From Filomicrobium sp. (lineage in GTDB: Bacteria; Pseudomonadota; Alphaproteobacteria; Rhizobiales; Hyphomicrobiaceae), in contig CP051234.1 of NCBI GenBank assembly GCA_017792465.1, positions 4,000,501 through 4,064,500 on the forward strand: a stretch of DNA of 64,000 nt, given 5' to 3'. Below, one piece after another: positions 35,444 through 45,776 of this stretch. A program made the translations under genes and the position numbers. The notes under the pieces are model-generated. The model saw only the letters and a program-made list of their open reading frames with translations, ran no database searches and had not been told where the DNA came from. The stretch's first letter is position 1. The number at the start of each line of letters is the position of its first letter.

Positions 35444-36211
35444 TTAGTCGCATTCGAGGTATCCGGTGTAGCTCAACAGGTTGTTGCGCTCGTTGGTCTC
35501 GTCGATCAGGTTATAGGGATCGACAACAGCGAAGATCGTGATCTTGGTGCGGCCCTGGTCGTCTTTGATGTTCTGAGGGCCTTGAGTGTCCGAACCACCT
35601 GGTGCCAGTTCGGAGATCTTTTCTGCGGTTGCAGCGTTCCATTCACCGTCGCCTGAGAGGCCGGCGCTTCTTTGGAAAGCCGCGAGGGCGCGCTTGGAGC
35701 CAGATCCCCAGTCGCCGTCGACCGTGATCGAATAAGCGCGGTCCTTGAGGAACTGCTGGACAATCCGGGCGAGATCTTCATCGTCGTCCAAAGCGTTGGC
35801 ATCGGTCGGCAGGCCTGAGCCGCTCTGAGTGCCGTCGAAGCCGTTATAATTGCGGCCACGCTTCAGCTTGCCTTTGCCAATGGAGAATTCAATCGCACGC
35901 TGTTCGCCAGGCTCGATCTTGCTGCGGCGGGTGTCTTTGTCGATGAGATCAATGTTTTCTGGAACATAGACGGCGACGAAGCTGCGGAAGAACTCGCTTG
36001 CCCCACGCAGGTTGGCTTCCGAGTCGCCTTCGTTGCGGATCACGATGCGGCCTTTCGCGAGAGGCTGGCCTTCTTCGCATCCGACGAATTCGACGACGGA
36101 GTCTGCACCCTGGATGACGAGATCGGGGGTGGCTTGTGCTGCCTGGGTGAAAGCAGCGAAACTTGCAGCGGCGCCAAAACCAATTGCTATTCTACGAGAC
36201 CAACTAACCAT
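35444..36211 (-). CDS. Exported protein with a peptidoglycan-binding domain inside a CARDB-like fold
   Basis: 255 residues from the ATG at 36211. After a signal peptide (cleaved after AAQA) comes a beta-rich region (DLVIQGADSVVEFVGC...GRIVIRNEGDSEA) like the start of a CARDB adhesion domain. Residues about 145-205 look like PG_binding_1 (IVQQFLKDR...VDGDWGSGSKRALAAFQRSAGLSGDGEW). The end (VVDPYNLIDETNERNN) is the closing part of the CARDB fold. The peptidoglycan-binding module thus appears inserted. It is probably periplasmic and wall-bound. Confidence 0.75.
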   Translation of the reverse strand: MVSWSRRIAIGFGAAASFAAFTQAAQATPDLVIQGADSVVEFVGCEEGQPLAKGRIVIRNEGDSEANLRGASEFFRSFVAVYVPENIDLIDKDTRRSKIEPGEQRAIEFSIGKGKLKRGRNYNGFDGTQSGSGLPTDANALDDDEDLARIVQQFLKDRAYSITVDGDWGSGSKRALAAFQRSAGLSGDGEWNAATAEKISELAPGGSDTQGPQNIKDDQGRTKITIFAVVDPYNLIDETNERNNLLSYTGYLECD

Positions 36212-36469
36212 CGTTTTTCCCTCAGTTTCGTTCATTATTTTGAATGGCACGCCGCGCGAACTTGCAGAAACTCCGTTAGCGAATCAAGCAGCGCACCATC
36301 AGCCATCCTTGTCTGTGGCATAAGGTGTTGCACCCTTACCTCTGTCATTGGCAACGGGCAGTGGCCGCAACGAGGCGCATTCAGGGCGCAAAATCGGGAA
36401 AGCCTGGATATTTTGATGGCTTGCCGGCCGTGGCCGAGAAACTCACAATAGCTGTGGAAGAGAAGCTAT
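36212..36469. other. Intergenic region left of the guaA-linked insertion
   Basis: This 258-bp segment holds the promoter of the exported PG-binding protein gene and was presumably the original guaA downstream flank before the insertion. No gene is seen. Confidence 0.4.
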
Positions 36470-36483
36470 TCCCACTCGATCGT
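36470..36483. repeat. Distal attachment-site copy: duplicated guaA 3' end
   Basis: TCCCACTCGATCGT here equals 38049-38062 at the end of guaA. Read on the minus strand it gives ACG ATC GAG TGG GAA TAG, i.e. Thr-Ile-Glu-Trp-Glu-stop, the conserved C-terminus of GuaA. The 3' end of guaA is a known integration site of genomic islands. Confidence 0.8.
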
Positions 36484-36722
36484 TCTACATTCTGATAGTT
36501 TTCTCTTTCGCCGTCGCCCAAATCCGAGCCAAGGTCCAATGGAATGTCAGAGTATTGATTTGAAATGCATATAAGCGCGCAAAATTCTGGCGTGAATTTA
36601 AAACCTTTCCAAGCCATTCTCCTGTCGAATCTGTTTTGGCGACTGGGATAGGTCGCACTGCGAACTCGTAAGCTATTGTCACTGACCTCGTATCGCTGCG
36701 ACGCTCTTCGCCCGCCCTGGAG
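36484..36722. other. A+T-richer non-coding end of the mini-island
   Basis: 239 bases, visibly poorer in G+C than the core genes. Short minus-strand frames here show no recombinase motif (no R-HxxR-Y set) and no ribosome site. It may be remnant integrase or island-end DNA too decayed to identify. Confidence 0.45.
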
Positions 36723-37994
36723 TTATGCAAGCGATATCCCTCTATCCGGTGACCAGATAACCAAATCGCGCAGGTGCCCTCGGAAAGGTTGTCCCAATAG
36801 GGCTAAACCGTCGCGGAAAAGCGCATATCGGTACGGCTCTTCTGCGTCGGTCCCGACAATGAGATCTCCTGAAGAAAGTGTAAATCCTGTCGGATCGATG
36901 GTTGGAAGTCTCAACGTCGCTGTGGGTGCAACTTCTCGGTCGCGGATCATGTTACTTAGTGCATTCAAGAATTCGGTCCCTGCTTTTTCTTCGATCACGA
37001 ACAATCCATAGTCAGAGTCTGTGTCAATTGGGCGCGAGAACAGCGCACGCCGAGCAAACTGCCACCAGCGAGGATGATCGAACAAATCATCGAACCACCT
37101 CTGCGTGCTGCCTGGTCGCATGAACCATGGCGACGCTGCCAGATAAGTCCGACGGTCATAGTCAAATCGAAGAAGAGGAACATCGGTTTGTTCCGGCAGC
37201 GCGGAATCCGGCGAGTGGAGCCAATCGATCCAGGCTGTTACTTCCGATGCGCCCATCAGCAGAAAGTTCGAACGATGCGTAGCAAGTGCCATCGTTGCTC
37301 TCGTTTGTTCGGGTGCTGTGTCCGCCTGAGCGGTACCTGCGGTTGTGGTCTTTTTTCGCGGCCTCCGGATCAGCGTCTCCGAAACGGCCAAGAAGCTCCC
37401 GACTGTCGTCGGCTTTGACCCGAATGCAATCGAATAGCCGTGGATTATCTTTCCGAATGGGGATGGCCCCGCGACAAAGGGCTTTACCTGTTTGATGTAC
37501 TTTTTCTTGGCTGCGTTCGCTATTTTGGCTGCGCTCGCATCTTTGGCGAAGGAGCCGTGCGCCTCGACGAGCACAACACCGTGGCCGGACGCGTTGCCAC
37601 CTTCGTAGATAAAATCCGCATGGGGATCGAGCGCCGACGACAGGCACGCCGCATTCGCGCGCCATGCGTAACCGAGAGCGTCCATGTAGAGGTGGGCAAT
37701 GCCGGCACCGACTTTAGCCGCAAACTGCGACCCAGCAGTATCTGCGAGGAATTCGAAATGAGATTCGAGAGCAAATGTCGATCCGTCATGGAGCAAGGTA
37801 TCCAGTTCGATCAAAGCGCTTTGTCGCAATCCATCGAGTAAGACGACAGGTGCATCATTCCAAGTGGTCGCCGTTCGTGCGATTGCTGCGCTCAGAGAAA
37901 TTGAGTTGAAGTACAGGTTCGACTGAACGGGAGGCGCTACAAATGATGGGCAAACCGGACTCGGTATATGTCGGTGCCTTGTGTGCTTGGTCAT
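36723..37994 (-). CDS. Island cargo protein of unknown function
   Basis: 423 residues from the ATG at 37994, with GGAG 11 bases upstream; GTG at 38054 (inside the guaA end) and ATG at 38003 are alternatives. No signal peptide or membrane helix. I recognise no family. Residues 124-146 (PHADFIYEGG, then VVLVEAHGSF) recall the core of PD-(D/E)xK nucleases (Asp127, Glu144) with His146 where Lys is usual, and a following KYIKQV...HGYSIAFGS fits the usual later Gln helix and strand. This is a weak reading. The C-terminal half (about 240-423) is rich in Trp, Arg and Asp. The gene follows guaA by 51 bases and could be expressed by read-through. Confidence 0.8.
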   Translation of the reverse strand: MTKHTRHRHIPSPVCPSFVAPPVQSNLYFNSISLSAAIARTATTWNDAPVVLLDGLRQSALIELDTLLHDGSTFALESHFEFLADTAGSQFAAKVGAGIAHLYMDALGYAWRANAACLSSALDPHADFIYEGGNASGHGVVLVEAHGSFAKDASAAKIANAAKKKYIKQVKPFVAGPSPFGKIIHGYSIAFGSKPTTVGSFLAVSETLIRRPRKKTTTAGTAQADTAPEQTRATMALATHRSNFLLMGASEVTAWIDWLHSPDSALPEQTDVPLLRFDYDRRTYLAASPWFMRPGSTQRWFDDLFDHPRWWQFARRALFSRPIDTDSDYGLFVIEEKAGTEFLNALSNMIRDREVAPTATLRLPTIDPTGFTLSSGDLIVGTDAEEPYRYALFRDGLALLGQPFRGHLRDLVIWSPDRGISLA

Positions 37995-38044
37995 TCCGAC
38001 CATTTTCTCCGATTGGCCTAATTTTATCGGGATGCACACTTCCC

Positions 38045-39592
38045 TCACTCCCACTCGATCGTGCCGGGCGGCTTTGAGGTGATGTCGTAGACGACGCGGT
38101 TGATGCCGTTCACTTCGTTGATAATTCGGGTGCTGGCGCGGCCCAGAAATTCGTGGCTGAAATCATAGTAGTCGGCGGTCATGCCGTCGGTCGAGGTGAC
38201 GGCGCGCAAGGCGCAAACGAAATCGTAGGTTCTTGAATCGCCCATGACGCCGACGGTGCGGACCGGCAACAAGACGGCAAAGGCCTGCCAGATCTTGTCG
38301 TAAAGGCCGGCCTTGCGGATCTCTTCCAGGTAGATTTTGTCGGCCTTGCGCAGGATTTCGAGTTTCTCGTCTGTGATGTCGCCGGGCATGCGGATCGCAA
38401 GGCCGGGCCCGGGGAAGGGATGGCGGTTGACGAAGTTTTCCGGCAGGCCGAGTTCGCGACCAAGTGCGCGGACTTCGTCCTTGAAGAGTTCACGCAGCGG
38501 TTCGACGAGTTTCAGGTTCATGCGCTCGGGCAGGCCGCCGACGTTGTGGTGGGATTTGATCGTCACCGATGGGCCACCGGTAAACGAGACGCTTTCGATG
38601 ACGTCAGGATAAAGCGTGCCCTGGGCGAGAAAATCGGCGCCGCCGATCTTATTTGCTTCTTCCTCGAAGACTTCGATGAACAGGCCGCCGATGATTTTGC
38701 GTTTTCTCTCCGGGTCGTCGACACCGGCCAGCGCTGCGAGAAAACGTTCGCGAGCGTCGACGTGAACGAGCGGAATATTATAGGCGCCGCGGAACATGTT
38801 GACGACTTCGTCGGCTTCATCGGCGCGCATCAGTCCATGATCGACAAAGATGCAGGTGAGCTGGTCGCCGATCGCTTCGTGGATGAGGACGGAGGCGACG
38901 GCGGAATCGACGCCGCCGGACAGGCCGGAAATGACGCGTGCGCCGCCGACCTGGTTCTTGATTTTCTCGACTTCGCTTGAGCGGAAGTGGGCCATCGTCC
39001 AATCGCCGGGCAGGCCTGCGATCTTATGGACGAAGTTGCTGATGAGGGCCGCACCTTGCGGCGTGTGCACGACTTCGGGGTGGAACTGGACGCCATAAAA
39101 GCGGCGCGCTTCGTCGGCGATGGCGGCAAACGGTGCGCCTTCGGAAATGGCGACGACTTCAAAGCCATCGGGCAAGCTCGTGACGCGGTCGCCGTGGCTC
39201 ATCCAAACTTGGGTTTTCTCGCCTGGTGCCAGCACGCCGTCGAAGAGCGCGCAGGAGGATTTCACTTCTATTTCGGCGCGTCCGAATTCCCGCGAGTGCC
39301 CGGCTTCGACGCCACCGCCGAGCTGGGAGACCATGGTCTGCTCGCCGTAGCAAATGCCGAGGACCGGCAGGCCGGAGGTCCACACCCATTCGGGTGCGCG
39401 CGGGGTTCCCATTTCGGTGACGCTGGCCGGGCCGCCTGACAGGATCACGGCTTTAGGTTGCAGCCGCTCGAAAGCGCCATCGGTGTGATTGAAGGGGACG
39501 ATCTCGGAATAGACGCCGGCTTCGCGGACACGTCTGGCAATGAGCTGGGTGACCTGGCTGCCAAAATCGATAATGAGAACGGTGTTCGTCAT
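38045..39592 (-). CDS. guaA: GMP synthase (glutamine-hydrolysing)
   Basis: 515 residues, full length. An N-terminal class I glutamine amidotransferase domain (nucleophile Cys in GICYGEQ, His and Glu in FHPEV) passes ammonia to the ATP-pyrophosphatase domain (P-loop SGGVDSAV) and a C-terminal dimerisation domain ([11 protein letters not shown]). It converts XMP to GMP. It ends [12 protein letters not shown] dehydrogenase, the preceding step, is encoded at 43.1-44.6 kb. The last 14 bases or so act as an island attachment site. Confidence 0.98.
   Translation of the reverse strand: MTNTVLIIDFGSQVTQLIARRVREAGVYSEIVPFNHTDGAFERLQPKAVILSGGPASVTEMGTPRAPEWVWTSGLPVLGICYGEQTMVSQLGGGVEAGHSREFGRAEIEVKSSCALFDGVLAPGEKTQVWMSHGDRVTSLPDGFEVVAISEGAPFAAIADEARRFYGVQFHPEVVHTPQGAALISNFVHKIAGLPGDWTMAHFRSSEVEKIKNQVGGARVISGLSGGVDSAVASVLIHEAIGDQLTCIFVDHGLMRADEADEVVNMFRGAYNIPLVHVDARERFLAALAGVDDPERKRKIIGGLFIEVFEEEANKIGGADFLAQGTLYPDVIESVSFTGGPSVTIKSHHNVGGLPERMNLKLVEPLRELFKDEVRALGRELGLPENFVNRHPFPGPGLAIRMPGDITDEKLEILRKADKIYLEEIRKAGLYDKIWQAFAVLLPVRTVGVMGDSRTYDFVCALRAVTSTDGMTADYYDFSHEFLGRASTRIINEVNGINRVVYDITSKPPGTIEWE
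38049..38062. repeat. Proximal attachment-site copy within guaA
   Basis: TCCCACTCGATCGT, the reverse complement of the final guaA codons ACG ATC GAG TGG GAG. Its exact copy lies at 36470-36483. Confidence 0.8.
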
Positions 39593-39757
39593 GGGAGTCC
39601 GCTTTTAGACTTTGTGGGCTTAAGAAAATGGAAGAGTTTCGTAGATCATTCGCGCCCGATGGCGTCAAGGCGGCGCGATTGCACGCTTGGCAGCATTTTT
39701 GGCCCGGTGGACCGCCAACCTCGCGGTTGTTCAGCGTTGTTTTCGTAGGCGCTCAGT

Positions 39758-40210
39758 TTAGGAATTCAGCTGCAGAACGGCGAAATTCAAGGCAGCTGCG
39801 AAGCTCACCCAGGCCAAATAAGGCACGAAAAGCAAAACAGCCAGGCGGTTCACGCGCCAGGAGGCTAAGATGAAGGCGGCAATGGCCAGCCAGAGCGCGG
39901 AGATATCGATCATGGCGGTGGAGATATCGTGCTGGCCGAACATGAAATAGGACCACAGGCCGTTCAGCGCCAATTGCACGAACCACCAAAATAGCGCTGG
40001 GCCAAGGCCTTGAGATCGCCAGACGAGCCAGCCCGCGAAGGCAATAAACAGATAGATCAGCGACCAGACCGGGCCGAAGATCCAGTTGGGCGGCGTCCAT
40101 TCGGGTTTCGCCAGTCCCTCGTACCAGGCGCCTGGAACGAAGGCCGATGCGGTGGAGGCGACGAGGGTCGTCAGGACGAGAAAGACGAAAAGTGAAATGT
40201 ACCTGCGCAT
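39758..40210 (-). CDS. tspO: TspO/MBR family protein
   Basis: 150 residues from the ATG at 40210, five membrane helices, rich in Trp. The signature WYEGLAKPEWTPPNWIFGPVW and the region ALNGLWSYFMFG are typical. TspO binds porphyrins and in alphaproteobacteria tunes photosynthesis or stress genes and tetrapyrrole traffic. It lies between guaA and an alpha/beta hydrolase gene, same strand. Confidence 0.95.
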   Translation of the reverse strand: MRRYISLFVFLVLTTLVASTASAFVPGAWYEGLAKPEWTPPNWIFGPVWSLIYLFIAFAGWLVWRSQGLGPALFWWFVQLALNGLWSYFMFGQHDISTAMIDISALWLAIAAFILASWRVNRLAVLLFVPYLAWVSFAAALNFAVLQLNS

Positions 40211-40286
40211 TGTTTTTCCGGTTTTTCGCGCGGCTTGTTGTTGAAAGCCCTTTTGCAGCACTGGCGGGTTGTTTACTGCGATGAAG

Positions 40287-41192
40287 CTAGCTGCGTCTAG
40301 AGATGCCGGCCAAGGCTTCCAATATTTCGTCGACGTGATCGTAAACCCAGAAGTGTCCTGCGTCCTTCAAGCGTTCCAGGCGGCAGTTGGGGAGGCGAGA
40401 GGCAAGCCACAAGGTTGCTGGCGGCGGAACGATGCCGTCGGATGTGCCTTGCCAGATGATGGTCGGTTGGGTGACGCGCTGGTAATTTATTTTCCACGGC
40501 TTTGAATAAATCGTCAGGTCGGCGACGCCGCCTGATACGCCAGGGCGAATGGCCTCCAGTGTCATGGCAATCAGGCTCTCGCGGACATGGTCCTGGGCGA
40601 GGACGCGGGTATCGGCTTCGGTCAGGAAGCGCGCAAACAGCGATGCAAACGATTGCGGGGCTGCCTTGAACGCATGCGCACTCATGGACGCCTGAATTTC
40701 CAGCATTTGCGGATGCTTGGGCAGATCGAGGAAGAACAGCTTCTGGCGAAGCGAGAGCCGCCCGAGTTCCTTGGCCACGTGGCCGTCGAGACGGTTTTCC
40801 CTGAATTCAACGAGCGGTCCGAGCGGGCTGACAAGCGCCATTCCCAGTATCCGGTCGCCGAGGCGTTCGGCCAGTGCGACCGCGTAGGGACCGCCGCCGG
40901 AGACGCCCAGGATCGAGAAGCGTCCCAGACCGAGGCAGTTGGCGATGTGTTCCAGATCGGCGGCGCGAGACGCAAGCGATGGATCGTCGTCCATCTTGGT
41001 GATGCCGTAGCCGGGCCGCTCCGGGCAGAGGATGCGCAAGCCCAGCTTTTTGGCGGCCGCATCGGTGACATCGAACATGATGCGTGAGGCCGGCGCGCCG
41101 TGCAGGGCCAGGACAGGGATGCCCGTGCTCGCACCATAGGCGGCGAGGCCAAAGCGGCGTCCATCGGCCAGCTCTACATAGTTCTTCGTCAA
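40287..41192 (-). CDS. Alpha/beta hydrolase
   Basis: 301 residues. The oxyanion strand LALHGAPASR, the nucleophile elbow GVSGGGPYA (Ser) and a late GHFWVYDH (His) give a full catalytic triad; the Asp is probably in IWQGTSDGIV. The start seems to be a TTG overlapping the rsmB stop (TTGA at 41189-41192), so it is translated after rsmB. The substrate is unknown. Confidence 0.87.
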   Translation of the reverse strand: MTKNYVELADGRRFGLAAYGASTGIPVLALHGAPASRIMFDVTDAAAKKLGLRILCPERPGYGITKMDDDPSLASRAADLEHIANCLGLGRFSILGVSGGGPYAVALAERLGDRILGMALVSPLGPLVEFRENRLDGHVAKELGRLSLRQKLFFLDLPKHPQMLEIQASMSAHAFKAAPQSFASLFARFLTEADTRVLAQDHVRESLIAMTLEAIRPGVSGGVADLTIYSKPWKINYQRVTQPTIIWQGTSDGIVPPPATLWLASRLPNCRLERLKDAGHFWVYDHVDEILEALAGISRRS

Positions 41193-42490
41193 TTTGCCTG
41201 CCGCTCCAGAACTGCGATGAAGAACCCGTCGGTGTTATGTGAGGCCGGTGTCAGCAAAAGCGTATCGGTGGCGCCATCGGCTGATGGGGGCGGCGCGCCG
41301 CCGATCGTCTTTTCCCAGTGTTTGGCGATGGGCGAGACTGCGAATTCCGGATGGCGCTCGATGAATGCTGTCACCTGCTCGGTATTCTCGCGCTCCAGGA
41401 TCGAGCACGTGACATAGACGAGGCGTCCACCGGGTTTGACGAGCGGTGCGGCCAGATCGAGGACGGCGCGCTGTTCTGCGAGGCGTTCGTCGATGGCTTC
41501 GGGCTTCAAGCGCCATTTGGAATCCGGTCGGCGCCGCCAAGTGCCTGAACCGGTGCAAGGCGCGTCGACGAAGACGAGATCGAACCGGGGCCCAAGTGCG
41601 CCAAGGGCGTCCTCATCGCCGGCTTCGAACGTCTGGACATTGCGGGCGCCGGCTCGTTTGAGGCGTTCGAAGATCGGACGGAGTTGGCTGCGCGAAGCGT
41701 CGTAGGCGTAGATCTGACCGGTGTTCTGCATGCCCGATGCCATGGCGAGCGTCTTGCCGCCGGCACCGGCGCACAGATCGAGGACTTGTTCGCGCGGGCC
41801 GGCTCCGGCAATGAGTGCGGCAATCTGGCTACCTTCATCCTGGACTTCGAACCAGCCTTTGCCGTGGGCCTGATCGGCTTCGACGTTGGGCGCCTTGGCG
41901 CTGCCCGCGGGGGCAGGAATGCGCACGCCAAGCGGGGAGATGGGTGTCGGCTCAGCGTTGAATTTGGCAAAAGCCTTGAGGACTTTTTCGCGCGTCGCCT
42001 TCAAGCCGTTGGTGCGCAGATCGATGGGAGCTCTCTGGCTCAGCGCCTGGCCTTCGGCTTCGGTGCGATCCTTGAATGTTTTTTCGAATTCGGGGCAGAG
42101 CCATTCGGGCAAATCGGCCCTGATGAAAAGCGGTGTGTCGGCGGGCAACGCTTCTGTCGAGAGGCTTGCGATTTCGGCTTCGCTGAGCGGGGGAACGGAA
42201 TGTTCGGAGCCGTCGGCAAGCTTGCTGATGTCTTCAACGCTGAGGCCGAGAGCGTTCGGGGCGGCGGCAAGTGCAAGAGCGCGAGGCGCATCGCTTTGCA
42301 TCTTATGGGCGAAGGACAATTTGCGGCGCAGGGCGTCGAACACGAGGGTGCCGATTGCGGCGCGATCGCCGGAGCCGGCAAAGCGGTGGGTGCGTCCCCA
42401 ATCCGCCAAAGCCGTCGCGGCCGGGCGATGGTTTTCGAAGATGTCGGTCAACACTTCGATTGCCGCTGCTAGTCTCCCGCCTGGTCTCAT
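41189..42490 (-). CDS. rsmB: RsmB/NOP2-family RNA cytosine-C5 methyltransferase
   Basis: 433 residues from the ATG at 42490 (AAGGAAG upstream). A NusB-like N-terminal part (about 1-80) is followed by an RNA-binding lead and a class I methyltransferase with LDLCAGAGGKTLAM, DAPCTGSGTWRRRPD (a catalytic Cys region) and VTCSILEREN (second Cys). The family makes m5C in 16S rRNA (C967 in E. coli). The guaB-MAPEG-rsmB-guaA order is conserved in this order of bacteria. Confidence 0.9.
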   Translation of the reverse strand: MRPGGRLAAAIEVLTDIFENHRPAATALADWGRTHRFAGSGDRAAIGTLVFDALRRKLSFAHKMQSDAPRALALAAAPNALGLSVEDISKLADGSEHSVPPLSEAEIASLSTEALPADTPLFIRADLPEWLCPEFEKTFKDRTEAEGQALSQRAPIDLRTNGLKATREKVLKAFAKFNAEPTPISPLGVRIPAPAGSAKAPNVEADQAHGKGWFEVQDEGSQIAALIAGAGPREQVLDLCAGAGGKTLAMASGMQNTGQIYAYDASRSQLRPIFERLKRAGARNVQTFEAGDEDALGALGPRFDLVFVDAPCTGSGTWRRRPDSKWRLKPEAIDERLAEQRAVLDLAAPLVKPGGRLVYVTCSILERENTEQVTAFIERHPEFAVSPIAKHWEKTIGGAPPPSADGATDTLLLTPASHNTDGFFIAVLERQAN

Positions 42491-42498
42491 GGTCTTCC

Positions 42499-42873
42499 TT
42501 AAAATCCCGCCGTTGCGAAATGCGCTGCAATCCTGATCCACATGCCCGTCACTGCCAGGGCCGCGATTGCCAAAATCACGGCCGCGACGGCATGGTTTCC
42601 CGAGAAGACTTCCAGCGAGGTTGCGATTGCGAAGGACAGAACGAACCCGAGCGCCATGAGCAGCTGCCATTCATCGACCAAGCGGAACGAATAGGCAAAT
42701 GCGACGGCGCTATAAAAAAGTAGGGGGAGTTCGAATTGTTTCTTGTTCGCGTTTTCCAAGGCGGCGGTTTTTAGTCCGCGTATTTCGGCCAGCCAGTGGG
42801 TGCACCACACCGTCAGCGTCACGGCCACCTGGGCCAGGATGGGAACGACGATCAGGTATTGGGTGACGCGCAT
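42499..42873 (-). CDS. MAPEG family membrane protein
   Basis: 124 residues with four membrane helices; FELPLLFYSAVAFAY and a following LVDEWQ fit the MAPEG fold (membrane-associated eicosanoid/glutathione family). Bacterial members are mostly uncharacterised. It lies 8 bases ahead of rsmB, same strand, so is probably co-transcribed. Confidence 0.85.
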   Translation of the reverse strand: MRVTQYLIVVPILAQVAVTLTVWCTHWLAEIRGLKTAALENANKKQFELPLLFYSAVAFAYSFRLVDEWQLLMALGFVLSFAIATSLEVFSGNHAVAAVILAIAALAVTGMWIRIAAHFATAGF

Positions 42874-43020
42874 CTGGGGGTTGTCTTTTCGGGGTTTGCT
42901 TATGGCTCAAAGCAAACCTGATTGGTCGGCAATGGTTCCTGAAGTGGCTGCGGCTCTTTGCAACCTTGGGGCGCTGGGCGTTATGGCGCGACGTGTGCCA
43001 CCCAGACTTAAAGATGTGAG

Positions 43021-43056
43021 CCAAAAAAGCTTTCGGCCCCGCGGTTGCAGGGCCGA
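43021..43056 (-). terminator. Terminator of guaB
   Basis: On the minus strand TCGGCCC pairs with GGGGCCGA around a loop of about 10 bases, followed by AAGCTTTTTTGG. It lies 25 bases past the guaB stop. Confidence 0.8.
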
Positions 43057-43080
43057 TCAGCAATTTTCTCGTCGTGTTGT

Positions 43081-45722
<2,642 letters not shown>

Positions 45723-45776
45723 GATGGTGGTCCACGCAGAGTGGGAACGAGATGGGTCGGCGCAAGCCGGTGGCAG

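Larger units (their letters stand above)
36470..38062. mobile_element. Mini genomic island at the guaA 3' end (about 1.6 kb)
   Basis: The segment lies between two 14-bp direct repeats, one being the last codons of guaA and the other a displaced copy with its own stop codon. It contains a single long gene in guaA orientation plus about 240 bases of A+T-richer DNA, and no integrase. It may be a deletion remnant of a larger island or an element mobilised in trans by a guaA-specific tyrosine recombinase. Confidence 0.65.

Noticed and set aside
36485-36730. Minus-strand 81-codon frame as integrase remnant
   Set aside because: No catalytic Arg-His-Arg-Tyr pattern or other recombinase similarity is visible, so the claim cannot be supported.
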